Assembly (NCBI RefSeq): GCF_026262505.1
Contig: NC_067204.1
Span: 6,481,797-6,545,796 of the forward strand
DNA: 64,000 bases
Source: Trichomonas vaginalis G3
Lineage: Eukaryota; Parabasalia; Trichomonadida; Trichomonadidae
Direction of reading: 5' to 3'
In this document: piece by piece, positions 43,784 through 57,800 of the stretch
Layout of the letters: the number at the start of each line of letters is the position of its first letter
How positions within the stretch are numbered: the first letter of the stretch is position 1
Notes under the pieces: generated by a model
Seen by the model: only the letters and a program-made list of their open reading frames with translations
Told to the model about the DNA's origin: nothing
Databases searched by the model: none
Made by a program: the position numbers and the translations under genes

Positions 43784-45037
43784 CATATTTGAGCGTGATA
43801 ACCATATCAAAAATGAATAACCTTAATTTATAAATCTGAATTTGATTTTAATAATAAAAATATATATATATATGTAATTCATGAGTTATATTTTTACACT
43901 TCATTTTACCTGAACAAATATAGCTGATATCAAATAACAATTTAATATAGAAATTGAAATTGTTATATATGCAATGTAAATACACATAATACATATATTA
44001 TAATTTATCAATGATTATTGTCTAGACCAAAATTTGTAGATGGAATTATGCAATTTCTCAATTTAAAGTCCCAGCTGTTTGTATAACAACTTCATATTGA
44101 AATTTACTAATAAACACGGTAAGTTTCATAATTTTTATTATGATGATCTTACATTTGATTAAAATCGACGATTTTTCAATTGGAAAATAGTGCAAAGTAA
44201 TAAAGAATATATTTAGCAAATTTTAAATTTTTTTCAAAAATTTTAGAATGAATCTTAAGAAGGACTAGCAAAGATTTAAAGGAAATTTGAATAAACTCAT
44301 AGAATTTTTGAAAGAAGAAGGGAGATTTGAGAGGATTTTTGGTCAGAAAAATATAGAATTAAATGAATAATTGGGTATGATAAGATAAGTGAAGGTAAAA
44401 GATAATTTTAGTAAACGAAAACGTGTAAAGTTGAAGCAAGGTAATATTTTAATCATTTAAAAAAGAAAAAGAGGAAAACTTGTTCTTGAATCTTCTTGGT
44501 GAAAGACAAAATTCAATGAAACAATGTTGATTGATGTACATTGACACAGAAACATTGATTGTGTAATCAATCTATTGAAACTACAAAACTTTGTTCTTGA
44601 ATCTTCTTGGTGAAAGACAAAATTCAATGAAACAATGTTGATTGATGTACATTGACACAGAAACATTGATTGTGTAATCAATCTATAAAAATTCATTAAA
44701 CTATTTTAGCTTTCCTTTAATTAATTTTATTATTTTAATTATTTGATCATTAAGTCTCATTGTTTTACAACATCCCCATTCTCTCATTATCTTCGTTTAA
44801 ATTAATATCTATTTTTAGATTTATTATTATATGAACTTTTGTTTAGGTTCTTTTAAAATAAGTTTCTTTGCGAGAATTAATTATTTTTTGTTTTCCGAAA
44901 CTTACACATTTATAATGAACATTCAAGCTAAATCGACATTGTTTTGATAATTAAATATGCATTTAATGAAAATATTAATTGTCACTTTTTATATTTGTTA
45001 ATGAAAATGATTTTTAAGTTATAAGGTGCCATAACAA
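43784..45037. other. Transposon interior, AT-rich, no transposase found
   Basis: 1.25 kb between the arms. No frame resembles a transposase. The only structured part is the 111-bp duplication at 44,480-44,686. Confidence 0.7.
44480..44686 (-). repeat. 111-bp tandem duplication in the transposon interior
   Basis: TTGTTCTTGAATCTTCTTGG begins at 44,480 and again at 44,591, a period of 111 bp (37 codons). The minus strand is therefore open through both copies (44,457-44,696), giving a repeated peptide with RLITQSMFLCQCTSINIVSL. The open frame follows from the period being a multiple of three and is weak evidence for a gene. Confidence 0.8.
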
Positions 45038-45898
45038 TTGACAAAGAGTTATACATTTGTACAAACACATTTGTACACACTAGCATATTGTAGCAGTTTA
45101 TATTATAAATAAAGATTCGCTTTATTTTACGAGTTTCAAATTTAGATCTGAACCATGTTGAAGATCTTTCAAATCAATACGACAAATACATTTGTATACA
45201 CTAGCATATTGTAGCAGTTTATATTACAAATAAAAATTCGGTATTTATTTTTATAACTTATTTTTTATTACATAGATTTTAATTCTAACCGAAAAATATT
45301 TCTAATCTATTTATATACATGTATTTTACTTAATGACATTGATGATATATGCAATTTATATGCACGTTTATCAATTATCAATATGAGCCATTGTATTGTT
45401 CATGGTAGTAATATTTGAATTTTAATAGTTGTTATCAACACCACGTAGCTTTTTGTCCTAAATTTATACTATTTGGTTCCGAAATAAGATTATAAATTTT
45501 TAAATTTAAATTCGACTTTTAAATACACTACTGATCGATTGCTTATATTGAGTTTCTGCTTTGCAAACAAGTTGAGGTTATAATTGTAAGTTTATTTGTA
45601 TGAAATAAGAAATAATATATGTGACATTTGGATTTTATGCTACCATTTTTCTAAACAGGTGGTAGTGAGTCATTCACTTAAATATTGAGTAATCTTCAAT
45701 AATGTGTAACGAAGATTTCTCTGAAACCATTAAAATAACGTATATAAATAATCGTATGTCAAAATGTGTGCCTATTTCAATTTTGCACACATTTTGACAG
45801 AAATTTGAATGAAATTTAGAGGTTTTTCTTCAAATTTGAATGATGCTTGTCAGAAAAAGTGTCAAAATGTGTGCAAATGTGTGCATTTTATCCATCTC
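45038..45898 (-). repeat. Transposon right terminal inverted repeat
   Basis: An 861-bp arm, the reverse complement of the left arm minus one 121-bp unit (982 minus 861 is exactly 121). Confidence 0.9.
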
Positions 45899-48800
45899 GA
45901 GAATTTTATCAAACAATGATTAATATGAAAAGAAAGAGAATTCTATAAAACAATGATTAATATGAAAAGAAAGAGAATTTCATAAAACAATGATTAATAT
46001 GAAAAGAAATAGAATGTAATAAAACAATGATTAATATGAAAAGAAAGAGAATTTTATCAAACAATGATTAATATGAAAAGAAAGAGAATTTCATAAAACA
46101 ATGATTAATATGAAAAGAAAGAGAATGTCATAAAACAATGATAAATATGAAAGAAAGAAAATGTCATAAAGTAAAGATAAATATGAAAAGAAAGAGAATG
46201 TCATAAAACAATGATTAATATGAAAAGAAAGAGAATTCTATAAAACAATGATAAATATGAAAAGAAAGAGAATGTAATAAAACAATGATAAATATGAAAG
46301 AAATAGAATTCGATACAAAATGCTAAATATGAAAGAAAGAGAATTCTATAAAACAGTGATAAATATGAAAAGAAAGAGAATTCCATAACACATTGATAAA
46401 TATGAAAAGAAAGAGAATTCCATAAAACAAGGATAAATATGAAAAGAAAGAGAATGTCATAAAATAATGATTAATATGAAAAGAAAGAGAATAAGTTTCA
46501 TGTTAACATCAGCACCATGATCAACTAGGAATTGGACAATTTCTATCGACATCTTTTTGATGGCAATGCTAAGAGGGCATTCATCAATATTGAGAGAAAT
46601 TCATAAAACAATGATAAATATGAAAAGAAAGAGAATTTCATAAAACAATGATTAATATGAAAAGAAAGAGAATGTAATAAACAATGTTAAATATGAAAAG
46701 AAAGAGAATTCCACAACACATTGATAAATATGAAAAGAAAGAGAATTTCATAAAACAATGATAAATATGAAAAGAAAGAGAATTCCATAAAACAATGATT
46801 AATATGAAAAGAAATAGAATTCGATATAACAATGATTAATATGAAAAGAAAGAGAATTCTATATAAACAATGATAAATATGAAAAGAAAGAGAATTTCAT
46901 AAAACAATGATTAATATGAAAAGAAAGAGAATTCTATAAAACAATGATAATATGAAAAGAAAGAGAATTCCATAACACATTGATAAATATGAAAAGAAAG
47001 AGAATTCCATAAAACAAGGATAAATATGAAAAGAAAGAGAATGTCATAAAATAATGATAAATATGAAAAGAAAGAGAATAAGTTTCATGTTAACATCAGC
47101 ACCATGATCAACTAGGAATTGAGAATTTCTATCGACTTCACTTCGACTGCAATACTAAGAGGGCATTCATCAATATTGAGAGAAATTCATAAAACAATGA
47201 TAAATATGAAAAGAAAGAGAATGTAATAAAACAATGATAAATATGAAAAGAAAGAGAATTTCATAAAACAATGATTAATATGAAAAGAAAGACAATTATA
47301 TAAAACAATGATAAATATGAAAAGAAAGAGAATGTAATAAAACAATGATAAATATGAAAAGAAATAGAATTCGATACAATAATGCTAAATATGAAAAGAA
47401 AGAGAATTTCATAAAACAATGCTAAATATGAAAGAAAGAGAATTTCATAAAACAATGATTAATATGAAAAGAAATAGAATGTAATAAAACAATGTTAAAT
47501 ATGAAAAGAAAGAGAATTCCACAACACATTGATAAATATGAAAAGAAAGAGAATTCCATAAAACAAGGATAAATATGAAAAGAAAGAGAATGTCATAAAA
47601 TAATGATAAATATGAAAAGAAAGAGAATAAGTTTCATGTTAACATCAGCACCATGATCAACTAGGAATTGGACAATTTCTATCGACATCTTTTTGATGGC
47701 AATGCTAAGAGGGCATTCATCAATATTGAGAGAAATTCATAAAACAATGATAAATATGAAAAGAAAGAGAATGTCATAAAACAATGATTAATATGAAAAG
47801 AAAGAGAATGTAATAAAAGAATGATTAATATGAAAAGAAAGAGAATGTCATAAAACAATGATTAATATGAAAAGAAAGAGAATTTTATCAAACAATGATA
47901 AATATGAAAAGAAAGAGAATTTCCTAAAACAATGATTAATATGAAAAGAAAGAGAAATTCATAAAACAATGATTAATATGAAAAGAAAGAGAATTCCATA
48001 AAACAATGATAAATATGAAAAGAAAGAGAATTCCACAACACATTGATAAATATGAAAAGAAAGAGATTCTATCAAACAATGATAAATATGAAAAGAAAGA
48101 GAATGTCATAAAATAATGATAAATATGAAAAGAAAGAGAATAAGTTTCATGTTAACATCAGCACCATGATCAACTAGGAATTGGACAATTTCTATCGACA
48201 TCTTTTTGATGGCAATGCTAAGAGGGCATTCATCAATATTGAGAGAAATTCATAAAACAATGATTAATATGAAAAGAAAGAGAATTTCATAAAACAATGA
48301 TTAATATGAAAAGAAAGAGAAATTCATAAAACAATGATTAATATGAAAAGAAAGAGAATTCCATAAAACAATGATAAATATGAAAAGAAAGAGAATTTCC
48401 TAAAACAATGATTAATATGAAAAGAAAGAGAAATTCATAAAACAATGATTAATATGAAAAGAAAGAGAATTCCATAAAACAATGATAAATATGAAAAGAA
48501 ATAGAATTCGATACAATAATGCTAAATATGAAAAGAAAGAGAATTTCATAAAACAATGATAAATATGAAAAGAAAGAGAATTTCATAAAACAATGATAAA
48601 TATGAAAAGAAAGAGAATGTAATAAAACAATGTTAAATATGAAAAGAAAGAGAATTCCACAACACATTGATAAATATGAAAAGAAAGAGAATTCCATAAA
48701 ACAAGGATAAATATGAAAAGAAAGAGAATGTCATAAATAATGATAAATATGAAAAGAAAGAGAATAAGTTTCATGTTAACATCAGCACCATGATCAACTA

Positions 48801-51800
48801 GGAATTGGACAATTTCTATCGACATCTTTTTGATGGCAATGCTAAGAGGGCATTCATCAATATTGAGAGAAATTCATAAAACAATGATAAATATGAAAAG
48901 AAAGAGAATTTCATAAAACAATGATTAATATGAAAAGAAAGAGAATGTCATAAAACAATGATAAATATGAAAAGAAAGAAAATGTCATAAAGTAAAGATA
49001 AATATGAAAAGAAAGAGAATGTCATAAAACAATGATTAATATGAAAAGAAAGAGAATTCTATAAAACAATGATAAATATGAAAAGAAAGAGAATGTAATA
49101 AAACAATGATAAATATGAAAAGAAAGAGAATTCTATAAAACAATGATTAATATGAAAAAAGAAAGAATTTTATCAAACAGTGATAAATATGAAAAGAAAG
49201 AGAATGTAATAAAACAATGATAAATATGAAAAGAAATAGAATTCGATACAATAATGCTAAATATGAAAAGAAAGAGAATTTCATAAAACAATGATTAATA
49301 TGAAAAGAAATAGAATGTAATAAAAACAATGTTAAATATGAAAAGAAAGAGAATTCCACAACACATTGATAAATATGAAAAGAAAGAGAATTCCATAAAA
49401 CAAGGATAAATATGAAAAGAAAGAGAATGTCATAAAATAATGATAAATATGAAAAGAAAGAGAATAAGTTTCATGTTAACATCAGCACCATGATCAACTA
49501 GGAATTGGACAATTTCTATCGACATCTTTTTGATGGCAATGCTAAGAGGGCATTCATCAATATTGAGAGAAATTCATAAAACAATGATAAATATGAAAGA
49601 AAGAGAATGTCATAAAACAATGATAAATATGAAAAGAAAAGAGAATTTTATCAAACAATGATTAATATGAAAAGAAAGAGAATGTCATAAAACAATGATT
49701 AATATGAAAAGAAAGAGAATTTCATAAAACAATGATAAATATGAAAAGAAAGAGAATTTCATAAAACAATGATAAATATGAAAAGAAAGAATGTAATAAA
49801 ACAATGATTAATATGAAAAGAAAGAGAATGTCATAAAACAATGCTAAATATGAAAAGAAAGAGAATTCTATAAAACAGTGATAAATATGAAAAGAAAGAG
49901 AATGTAATAAAAACAATGATAAAATATGAAAAGAAAGACAATTATATAAAACAATGATTAATATGAAAAGAAAGAGAATTCTATAAAACAATGTTAATAT
50001 GAAAAAAAGAGAATTTTATCAAACAATGTTAAATATGAAAAGAAAGAGAATTCCATAAAACAAGGATAAATATGAAAAGAAAGAGAATGTCATAAAATAA
50101 TGATAAATATGAAAAGAAAGAGAATAAGTTTCATGTTAACATCAGCACCATGATCAACTAGGAATTGGAGAATTTCTATCGACTTCACTTCGACTGCAAT
50201 ACTAAGAGGGCATTCATCAATATTGAGAGAAATCCATAAAACAATGATAAATATGAAAAGAAAGAGAATGTCATAAAACAATGATTAATATGAAAGAAAG
50301 AGAATTTTATCAAACAATGTAATATGAAAAGAAAGAGAATTCTATAAACAATGATTAATATGAAAAGAAAGAGATTTCATAAAAACAATGTTAATATAAA
50401 GAAAGAGAATTCCATAAAACAATGATTAATATGAAAAGAAAGAGAATTCCATAAAACAATGATAAATATGAAAAGAAAGAGAATTCTATAAAACAATGCT
50501 AAATATGAAAAGAAAGAGAATTTATCAAACAATGATAATATGAAAAGAAAGAGAATTCATAAAACAATGATTAATATGAAAAGAAGAGAATGTCATAAAA
50601 CAATGATAAATATGAAAAGAAAGAAATGTCATAAAGTAAAGATAAATATGAAAAAAAGAGAATGTCATAAAACAATGATAATATGAAAAGAAAGAGAATT
50701 CTATAAAACAATGATAAATATGAAAAGAAAGAGAATGTAATAAAACAATGATAAATATGAAAAGAAATAGAATTCGATACAACAATGCTAAATATGAAAA
50801 GAAAGAGAATTCTATAAAACAGTGATAAATATGAAAAGAAAGAGAATTTCATAAACAATGCTAAATATGAAAAGAAAGAGAATTTTATAAAGAATGATTA
50901 ATATGAAAAGAAAGAGAATTTCATAAAACAATGATTAATATGAAAAGAAAGAGAATTTCATAAAACAATGATAAATATGAAAAGAAGAAAATGTCATAAA
51001 GTAAAGATAAATATGAAAAGAAAGAATGTCATAAAACAATGATTAATATGAAAAGAAAGAGAATTCTAAAAACAATGATAAATATGAAAAGAAAGAGAAT
51101 GTAATAAAACAATGATAAATATGAAAAGAAATAGAATTTTATCAAACAATGATTAATATGAAAGAAAGAGAATTCTATAAAACAATGATTAATATGAAAA
51201 GAAAGAGAATTTCATAAAACAATGATTAATATGAAAAGAAAGAGAATTCCATAAAACAATGATTAATATGAAAAGAAAGAGAATTCCATAAAACAATGAT
51301 AAATATGAAAAGAAAGAAAATGTCATAAAGTAAAGATAAATATGAAAAGAAAGAGAATGTCATAAAACAATGATTAATATGAAAAGAAAGAGAATTCTAA
51401 AAACAATGAATAAATATGAAAGAAAGAGAATGTCATAAAACAATGATTAATATGAAAAGAAAGAGAATTTTATCAAACAATGATTAATATGAAAAGAAAG
51501 AGAATTCTATAAAACAATGATTAATATGAAAAGAAAGAGAATTTCATAAAACAATGATTAATATGAAAAGAAAGAGAATTCCATAAAACAATGATTAATA
51601 TGAAAAGAAAGAGAATTCCATAAACAATGATAAATATGAAAAGAAAGAGAATTTCATAAACAATGATTAATATGAAAAGAAAGAGAATTCTATAAACAAT
51701 GATAAATATGAAAAGAAAGAGAATTCCATAAACACATTGATAAATATGAAAAGAAAGAGAATTCCATAAAACAAGGATAAATATGAAAAGAAAGAGAATG

Positions 51801-54800
51801 TCATAAAATAATGATAAATATGAAAAGAAAGAGAATAAGTTTCATGTTAACATCAGCACCATGATCAACTAGGAATTGGACAATTTCTATCGACATCTTT
51901 TTGATGGCCAATGCTAAGAGGGCATTCATCAATATTGAGAGAAATTCATAAAACAATGATAAATATGAAAAGAAAGAGAATGTCATAAAACAATGATAAA
52001 TATGAAAAGAAAGAGAATTTTATCAAACAATGATTAATATGAAAAGAAAGAGAATGTCATAAAACAATGATTAATATGAAAAGAAAGAGAATTTCATAAA
52101 ACAATGATAAATATGAAAAGAAAGAGAATTTCATAAAACAATGATAAATATGAAAAGAAATAGAATGTAATAAAACAATGATTAATATGAAAAGAAAGAG
52201 AATGTCATAAAACAATGCTAAATATGAAAAGAAAGAGAATTCTATAAAACAGTGATAAATATGAAAAGAAAGAGAATGTAATAAAACAATGATAAATATG
52301 AAAAGAAAGACAATTATATAAAACAATGATTAATATGAAAAGAAAGAGAATTCTATAAAACAATGTTAAATATGAAAAGAAAGAGAATTTTTCAAACAAT
52401 GTTAAATATGAAAAGAAAGAGAATTCCATAAAACAAGGATAAATATGAAAAGAAAGAGAATGTCATAAAATAATGATAAATATGAAAAGAAAGAGAATAA
52501 GTTTCATGTTAACATCAGCACCATGATCAACTAGGAATTGGAGAATTTCTATCGACTTCACTTCGACTGCAATACTAAGAGGGCATTCATCAATATTGAG
52601 AGAAATCCATAAAACAATGATAAATATGAAAAGAAAGAGAATGTCATAAAACAATGATTAATATGAAAAGAAAGAGAATTTTATCAAACAATGATTAATA
52701 TGAAAAGAAAGAGAATTCTATAAAACAATGATTAATATGAAAAGAAAGAGAATTTCATAAAACAATGATTAATATGAAAAGAAAGAGAATTCCATAAAAC
52801 AATGATTAATATGAAAAGAAAGAGAATTCCATAAAACAATGATAAATATGAAAAGAAAGAGAATTCTATAAAACAATGCTAAATATGAAAAGAAAGAGAA
52901 TTTTATCAAACAATGATTAATATGAAAAGAAAGAGAATTTCATAAAACAATGATTAATATGAAAAGAAAGAGAATGTCATAAAACAATGATAAATATGAA
53001 AAGAAAGAAAATGTCATAAAGTAAAGATAAATATGAAAAGAAAGAGAATGTCATAAAACAATGATTAATATGAAAAGAAAGAGAATTCTATAAAACAATG
53101 ATAAATATGAAAAGAAAGAGAATGTAATAAAACAATGATAAATATGAAAAGAAATAGAATTCGATACAACAATGCTAAATATGAAAAGAAAGAGAATTCT
53201 ATAAAACAGTGATAAATATGAAAAGAAAGAGAATTTCATAAAACAATGCTAAATATGAAAAGAAAGAGAATTTTATCAAAGAATGATTAATATGAAAAGA
53301 AAGAGAATTTCATAAAACAATGATTAATATGAAAAGAAAGAGAATTTCATAAAACAATGATAAATATGAAAAGAAAGAAAATGTCATAAAGTAAAGATAA
53401 ATATGAAAAGAAAGAGAATGTCATAAAACAATGATTAATATGAAAAGAAAGAGAATTCTATAAAACAATGATAAATATGAAAAGAAAGAGAATGTAATAA
53501 AACAATGATAAATATGAAAAGAAATAGAATTTTATCAAACAATGATTAATATGAAAAGAAAGAGAATTCTATAAAACAATGATTAATATGAAAAGAAAGA
53601 GAATTTCATAAAACAATGATTAATATGAAAAGAAAGAGAATTCCATAAAACAATGATTAATATGAAAAGAAAGAGAATTCCATAAAACAATGATAAATAT
53701 GAAAAGAAAGAAAATGTCATAAAGTAAAGATAAATATGAAAAGAAAGAGAATGTCATAAAACAATGATTAATATGAAAAGAAAGAGAATTCTATAAAACA
53801 ATGATAAATATGAAAAGAAAGAGAATGTCATAAAACAATGATTAATATGAAAAGAAAGAGAATTTTATCAAACAATGATTAATATGAAAAGAAAGAGAAT
53901 TTATCAAAACAATGATTAATATGAAAAGAAAGAGAATTCTATAAAACAATGATTAATATGAAAAGAAAGAGAATTTCATAAAACAATGATTAATATGAAA
54001 AGAAAGAGAATTCCATAAAACAATGATAAATATGAAAAGAAAGAGAATTCATAAAACAATGATAAATATGAAAAGAAAGAGAATTCTATAAACAATGATT
54101 AATATGAAAAGAAAGAGAATTTTATAAAACAATGATTAATATGAAAAGAAAGAGAAGTCATAAAACAATGATAAATATGAAAAGAAAGAAATGTCATAAC
54201 AAAGATAAATATGAAAAGAAAGAGAATTCATAAAACAATGATTAATATGAAAAGAAAGAGAATTTCATAAAACAATGATAAATATGAAAAGAAAGAGAAT
54301 GTATAAAACAATGATAAATATGAAAAGAAATAGAATTCGATACAACAATGCTAATATGAAAAAGAAAGAGAATTCTATAAAACAGTGATAAATATGAAAA
54401 GAAAGAGAATTTCATAAAACAAATGCTAAATATGAAAAGAAAGAGAATTTTATCAAAGAATGATTAATATGAAAAGAAAGAGAATTTCATAAAACAATGA
54501 TAATATGAAAAGAAAAGAAATTTCATAAAACAATGATAAATATGAAAAAAGAAAGATGTCATAAAGTAAGATAAATATGAAAAGAAAGAGAATGTCATAA
54601 AACAATGATTAATATGAAAAAGAAAGAGAATTCTATTAAAACATGATAAATATGAAAGAAAGAGAATGTAATAAAACAATGATAAATATGAAAGAAATAG
54701 AATTCGATACAACAATGCTAAATATGAAAAGAAAGAGAATTCTATAAACAGTGATAAATATGAAAAAGAAAGAGAATTCCATAAACATTGATAAATATGA

Positions 54801-57800
54801 AAAGAAAGAGAATTCATAAAACAATGATTAATATGAAAAGAAAGAGAATTCTATAAAACAATGATAAATATGAAAAGAAAGAGAAATTCCATAACACATT
54901 GATAAATATGAAGAAGAGAATTCCATAAAACAAGGATAAATATGAAAGAAAGAGAATGTCATAAAATAATGATAAATATGAAAAGAAAGAGATAAGTTTC
55001 ATGTTAACATCAGCACCATGATCAACTAGAATTGGACAATTTCTATCGACATCTTTTTGATGGCATGCTAAGAGGGCATTCATCAATATTGAGAGAAATT
55101 CATAAAACAATGATAAATATGAAAAGAAAGAGAATTTTATCAAATAATGATAAATATGAAAAGAAAGAGAATTCCATAAAACAATGATAAATATGAAAAG
55201 AAAGAGAATTTCATAAAACAATGCTAATATGAAAAGAAAGAGAATTTCATAAAACAATGATTAATATGAAAAGAAAAGAGAATTCTATAAACAATGATAA
55301 AATGAAGAAAGAGAATTCCATAAAACAATGATTAATATGAAAAGAAGAGAATTCCATAAAACAAGGATAAATATGAAAAGAAAGAGAAATGTCATAAAAT
55401 AATGATAAATATGAAAAGAAAGAGAATAAGTTTCATGTTAATATCAGCACCATGATCAACTAGGAATTGGACATTTCTATCGACATCTTTTTGATGGCAA
55501 TACTAAGAGGGCATTCATCAATATTGAGAGAAATTCATAAAACAATGATAAATATGAAAAGAAAGAGAATTTTATCAATATGATAAATATGAAAAGAAAG
55601 AGAATTCATAAAACAATGATAAATATGAAAAGAAAGAGAATTTCATAAACAATGCTAAATATGAAAAGAAAGAGAATTTCATAAAACAATGATTAATATG
55701 AAAAGAAAGAGAATTCTATAAAACAATGATAAATATGAAAAGAAAGAGAATTCCATAAAACAATGATTAATATGAAAAGAAAGAGAATTCCTTAAAACAA
55801 TGATAAATATGAAAAGAAAGAGAATTTATAAAACAATGATTAATATGAAAAGAAAGAGAATTCATCAAACAATGATAAATATGAAAAGAAAGAGAATTTC
55901 ATAAAACAATGATTTAATATGAAAAGAAAGAGAATTCTATAAAACAATGATAAATATGAAAAAGAAAGAGAATTCCATAACACATTGATAAAATATGAAA
56001 AGAAAGAGAATTCCATAAAACAAGGATAAATATGAAAAGAAAAGAGAATGTCATAAAAATAATGATAAATAGAAAAGAAAGAGAATAAGTTTCATGGTAA
56101 CATCAGCACCATGATCAACTAGGAATTGGACAATTTTATCGACTCTTTTGATGGCAATGCTAAGAGGGCATTCATCAATATTGAGAGAAAATAAAAACAA
56201 TGATAAATATGAAAAGAAAGAGAATGTCATAAAACAATGATTAATATGAAAAGAAAGGAATGTAATAAAACAATGTTAAATATGAAAAGAAAGAGAATTT
56301 TTCAAACAATGATAATATGAAAAGAAAGAGAATTTCATAAAACAATGCTAAATATGAAAAGAAAGAGAATTCCATAAAACAATGCTAAATATGAAAAGAA
56401 AGAGAATTTCATAAAACAATGATTAATATGAAAAGAAAGAGAATTCTATAAAACAATGATAAATATGAAAAGAAAGAGAATTCTATAAAACAGTGATAAA
56501 TATGAAAAGAAATAGAATGTAATAAAACAATGATAAATATGAAAAGAAAGAGAATTTCATAAAACAATGTTAATATGAAAAGAAAGAGAATTCCATAAAA
56601 ACAATGATAAATATGAAAAGAAAGAGAATTCCATAAAACAATGATAAATATGAAAAGAAAGAGATTATCAAACAATGATAAATATGAAAAGAAAGAGAAT
56701 TTCATAAAACAATGATTAATATGAAAAGAAAGAGAATTTCATAAAACAATGATAAATATGAAAGAAAGAGAATTTCATAAAACAATGATTAATATGAAAA
56801 GAAAGAGAATTTCATAAAACAATGATAAATATGAAAAGAAAGAGAATTCTATAAAACAATGATTAATATGAAAAGAAAGAGAATTTCATAAAACAATGAT
56901 AAATATGAAAAGAAAGAGAATTTCATAAAACAATGATTAATATGAAAAGAAAGAGAATTCTAAAAACAATGATAAATATGAAAAAAAGAGAATTCCATAA
57001 ACACATGATAAATATGAAAAGAAAAGAGAATTCCATAAAACAAGGATAAATATGAAAAAAAGAGAATGTCATAAAATAATGATAAATATGAAAAAGAAAG
57101 AGAATAAGTTTCATGTTAACATCAGCACCATGATCAACTAGGAATTGGACAATTTCTATCGACATCTTTTTGATGGCAATGCTAAGAGGGCATTCATCAA
57201 TATTGAGAGAAATTCATAAAACAATGATAAATATGAAAAGAAAGAGAATTTCATAAAACAATGATTAATATGAAAAGAAAGAGAATGTAATAAAACAATG
57301 TTAAATATGAAAAGAAAGAGAATTTTATCAAACAATGCTAAATATAAAAGAAAGAGAATTTCATAAAACAATGCTAAATATGAAAAGAAAGAGAATTTCA
57401 TAAAACAATGATTAATATGAAAAGAAAGAGAATTCTATCAAACAATGATAAATATGAAAAGAAAGAGAATTCATAAAACAATGATTAATATGAAAAGAAA
57501 GAGAATTCCATAAAACAATGATAAATATGAAAAGAAAGAGAATTCCATAACACATTGATAAATATGAAAAAGAAAGAGAATTTCATAAAACAATGATTAA
57601 TATGAAAAAAAAGAGAATGTCATAAAACATGATAAATATGAAAAGAAAGAAAATGTCATAAAGTAAAGATAAATATGAAAAGAAAGAGAATGTCATAAAA
57701 ACAATGATTAATATGAAAAAGAAAGAGATTCTATAAAACAATGATAAATATGAAAAGAAAGAGAATGTAATAAAACAATGATAATATGAAAAGAAATAGA

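Larger units (their letters stand above)
42802..45898. mobile_element. Non-coding DNA transposon with long terminal inverted repeats
   Basis: A 3,097-bp insertion in the satellite. The ends read GAGAAAAAAACATAGCACAC and, in reverse complement, GAGATGGATAAAATGCACAC. The inverted arms are 42,802-43,783 (982 bp) and 45,038-45,898 (861 bp). Apart from the outermost 15 or so bases they look identical where compared, except that the left arm has one extra 121-bp unit. The 8-bp sequence GAGAATTT stands on both sides (42,794-42,801 and 45,899-45,906) as a target duplication. Long arms, 8-bp duplication and no transposase suggest a non-autonomous Mutator-like or hAT-like element; which one is undecided. 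Confidence 0.85.
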
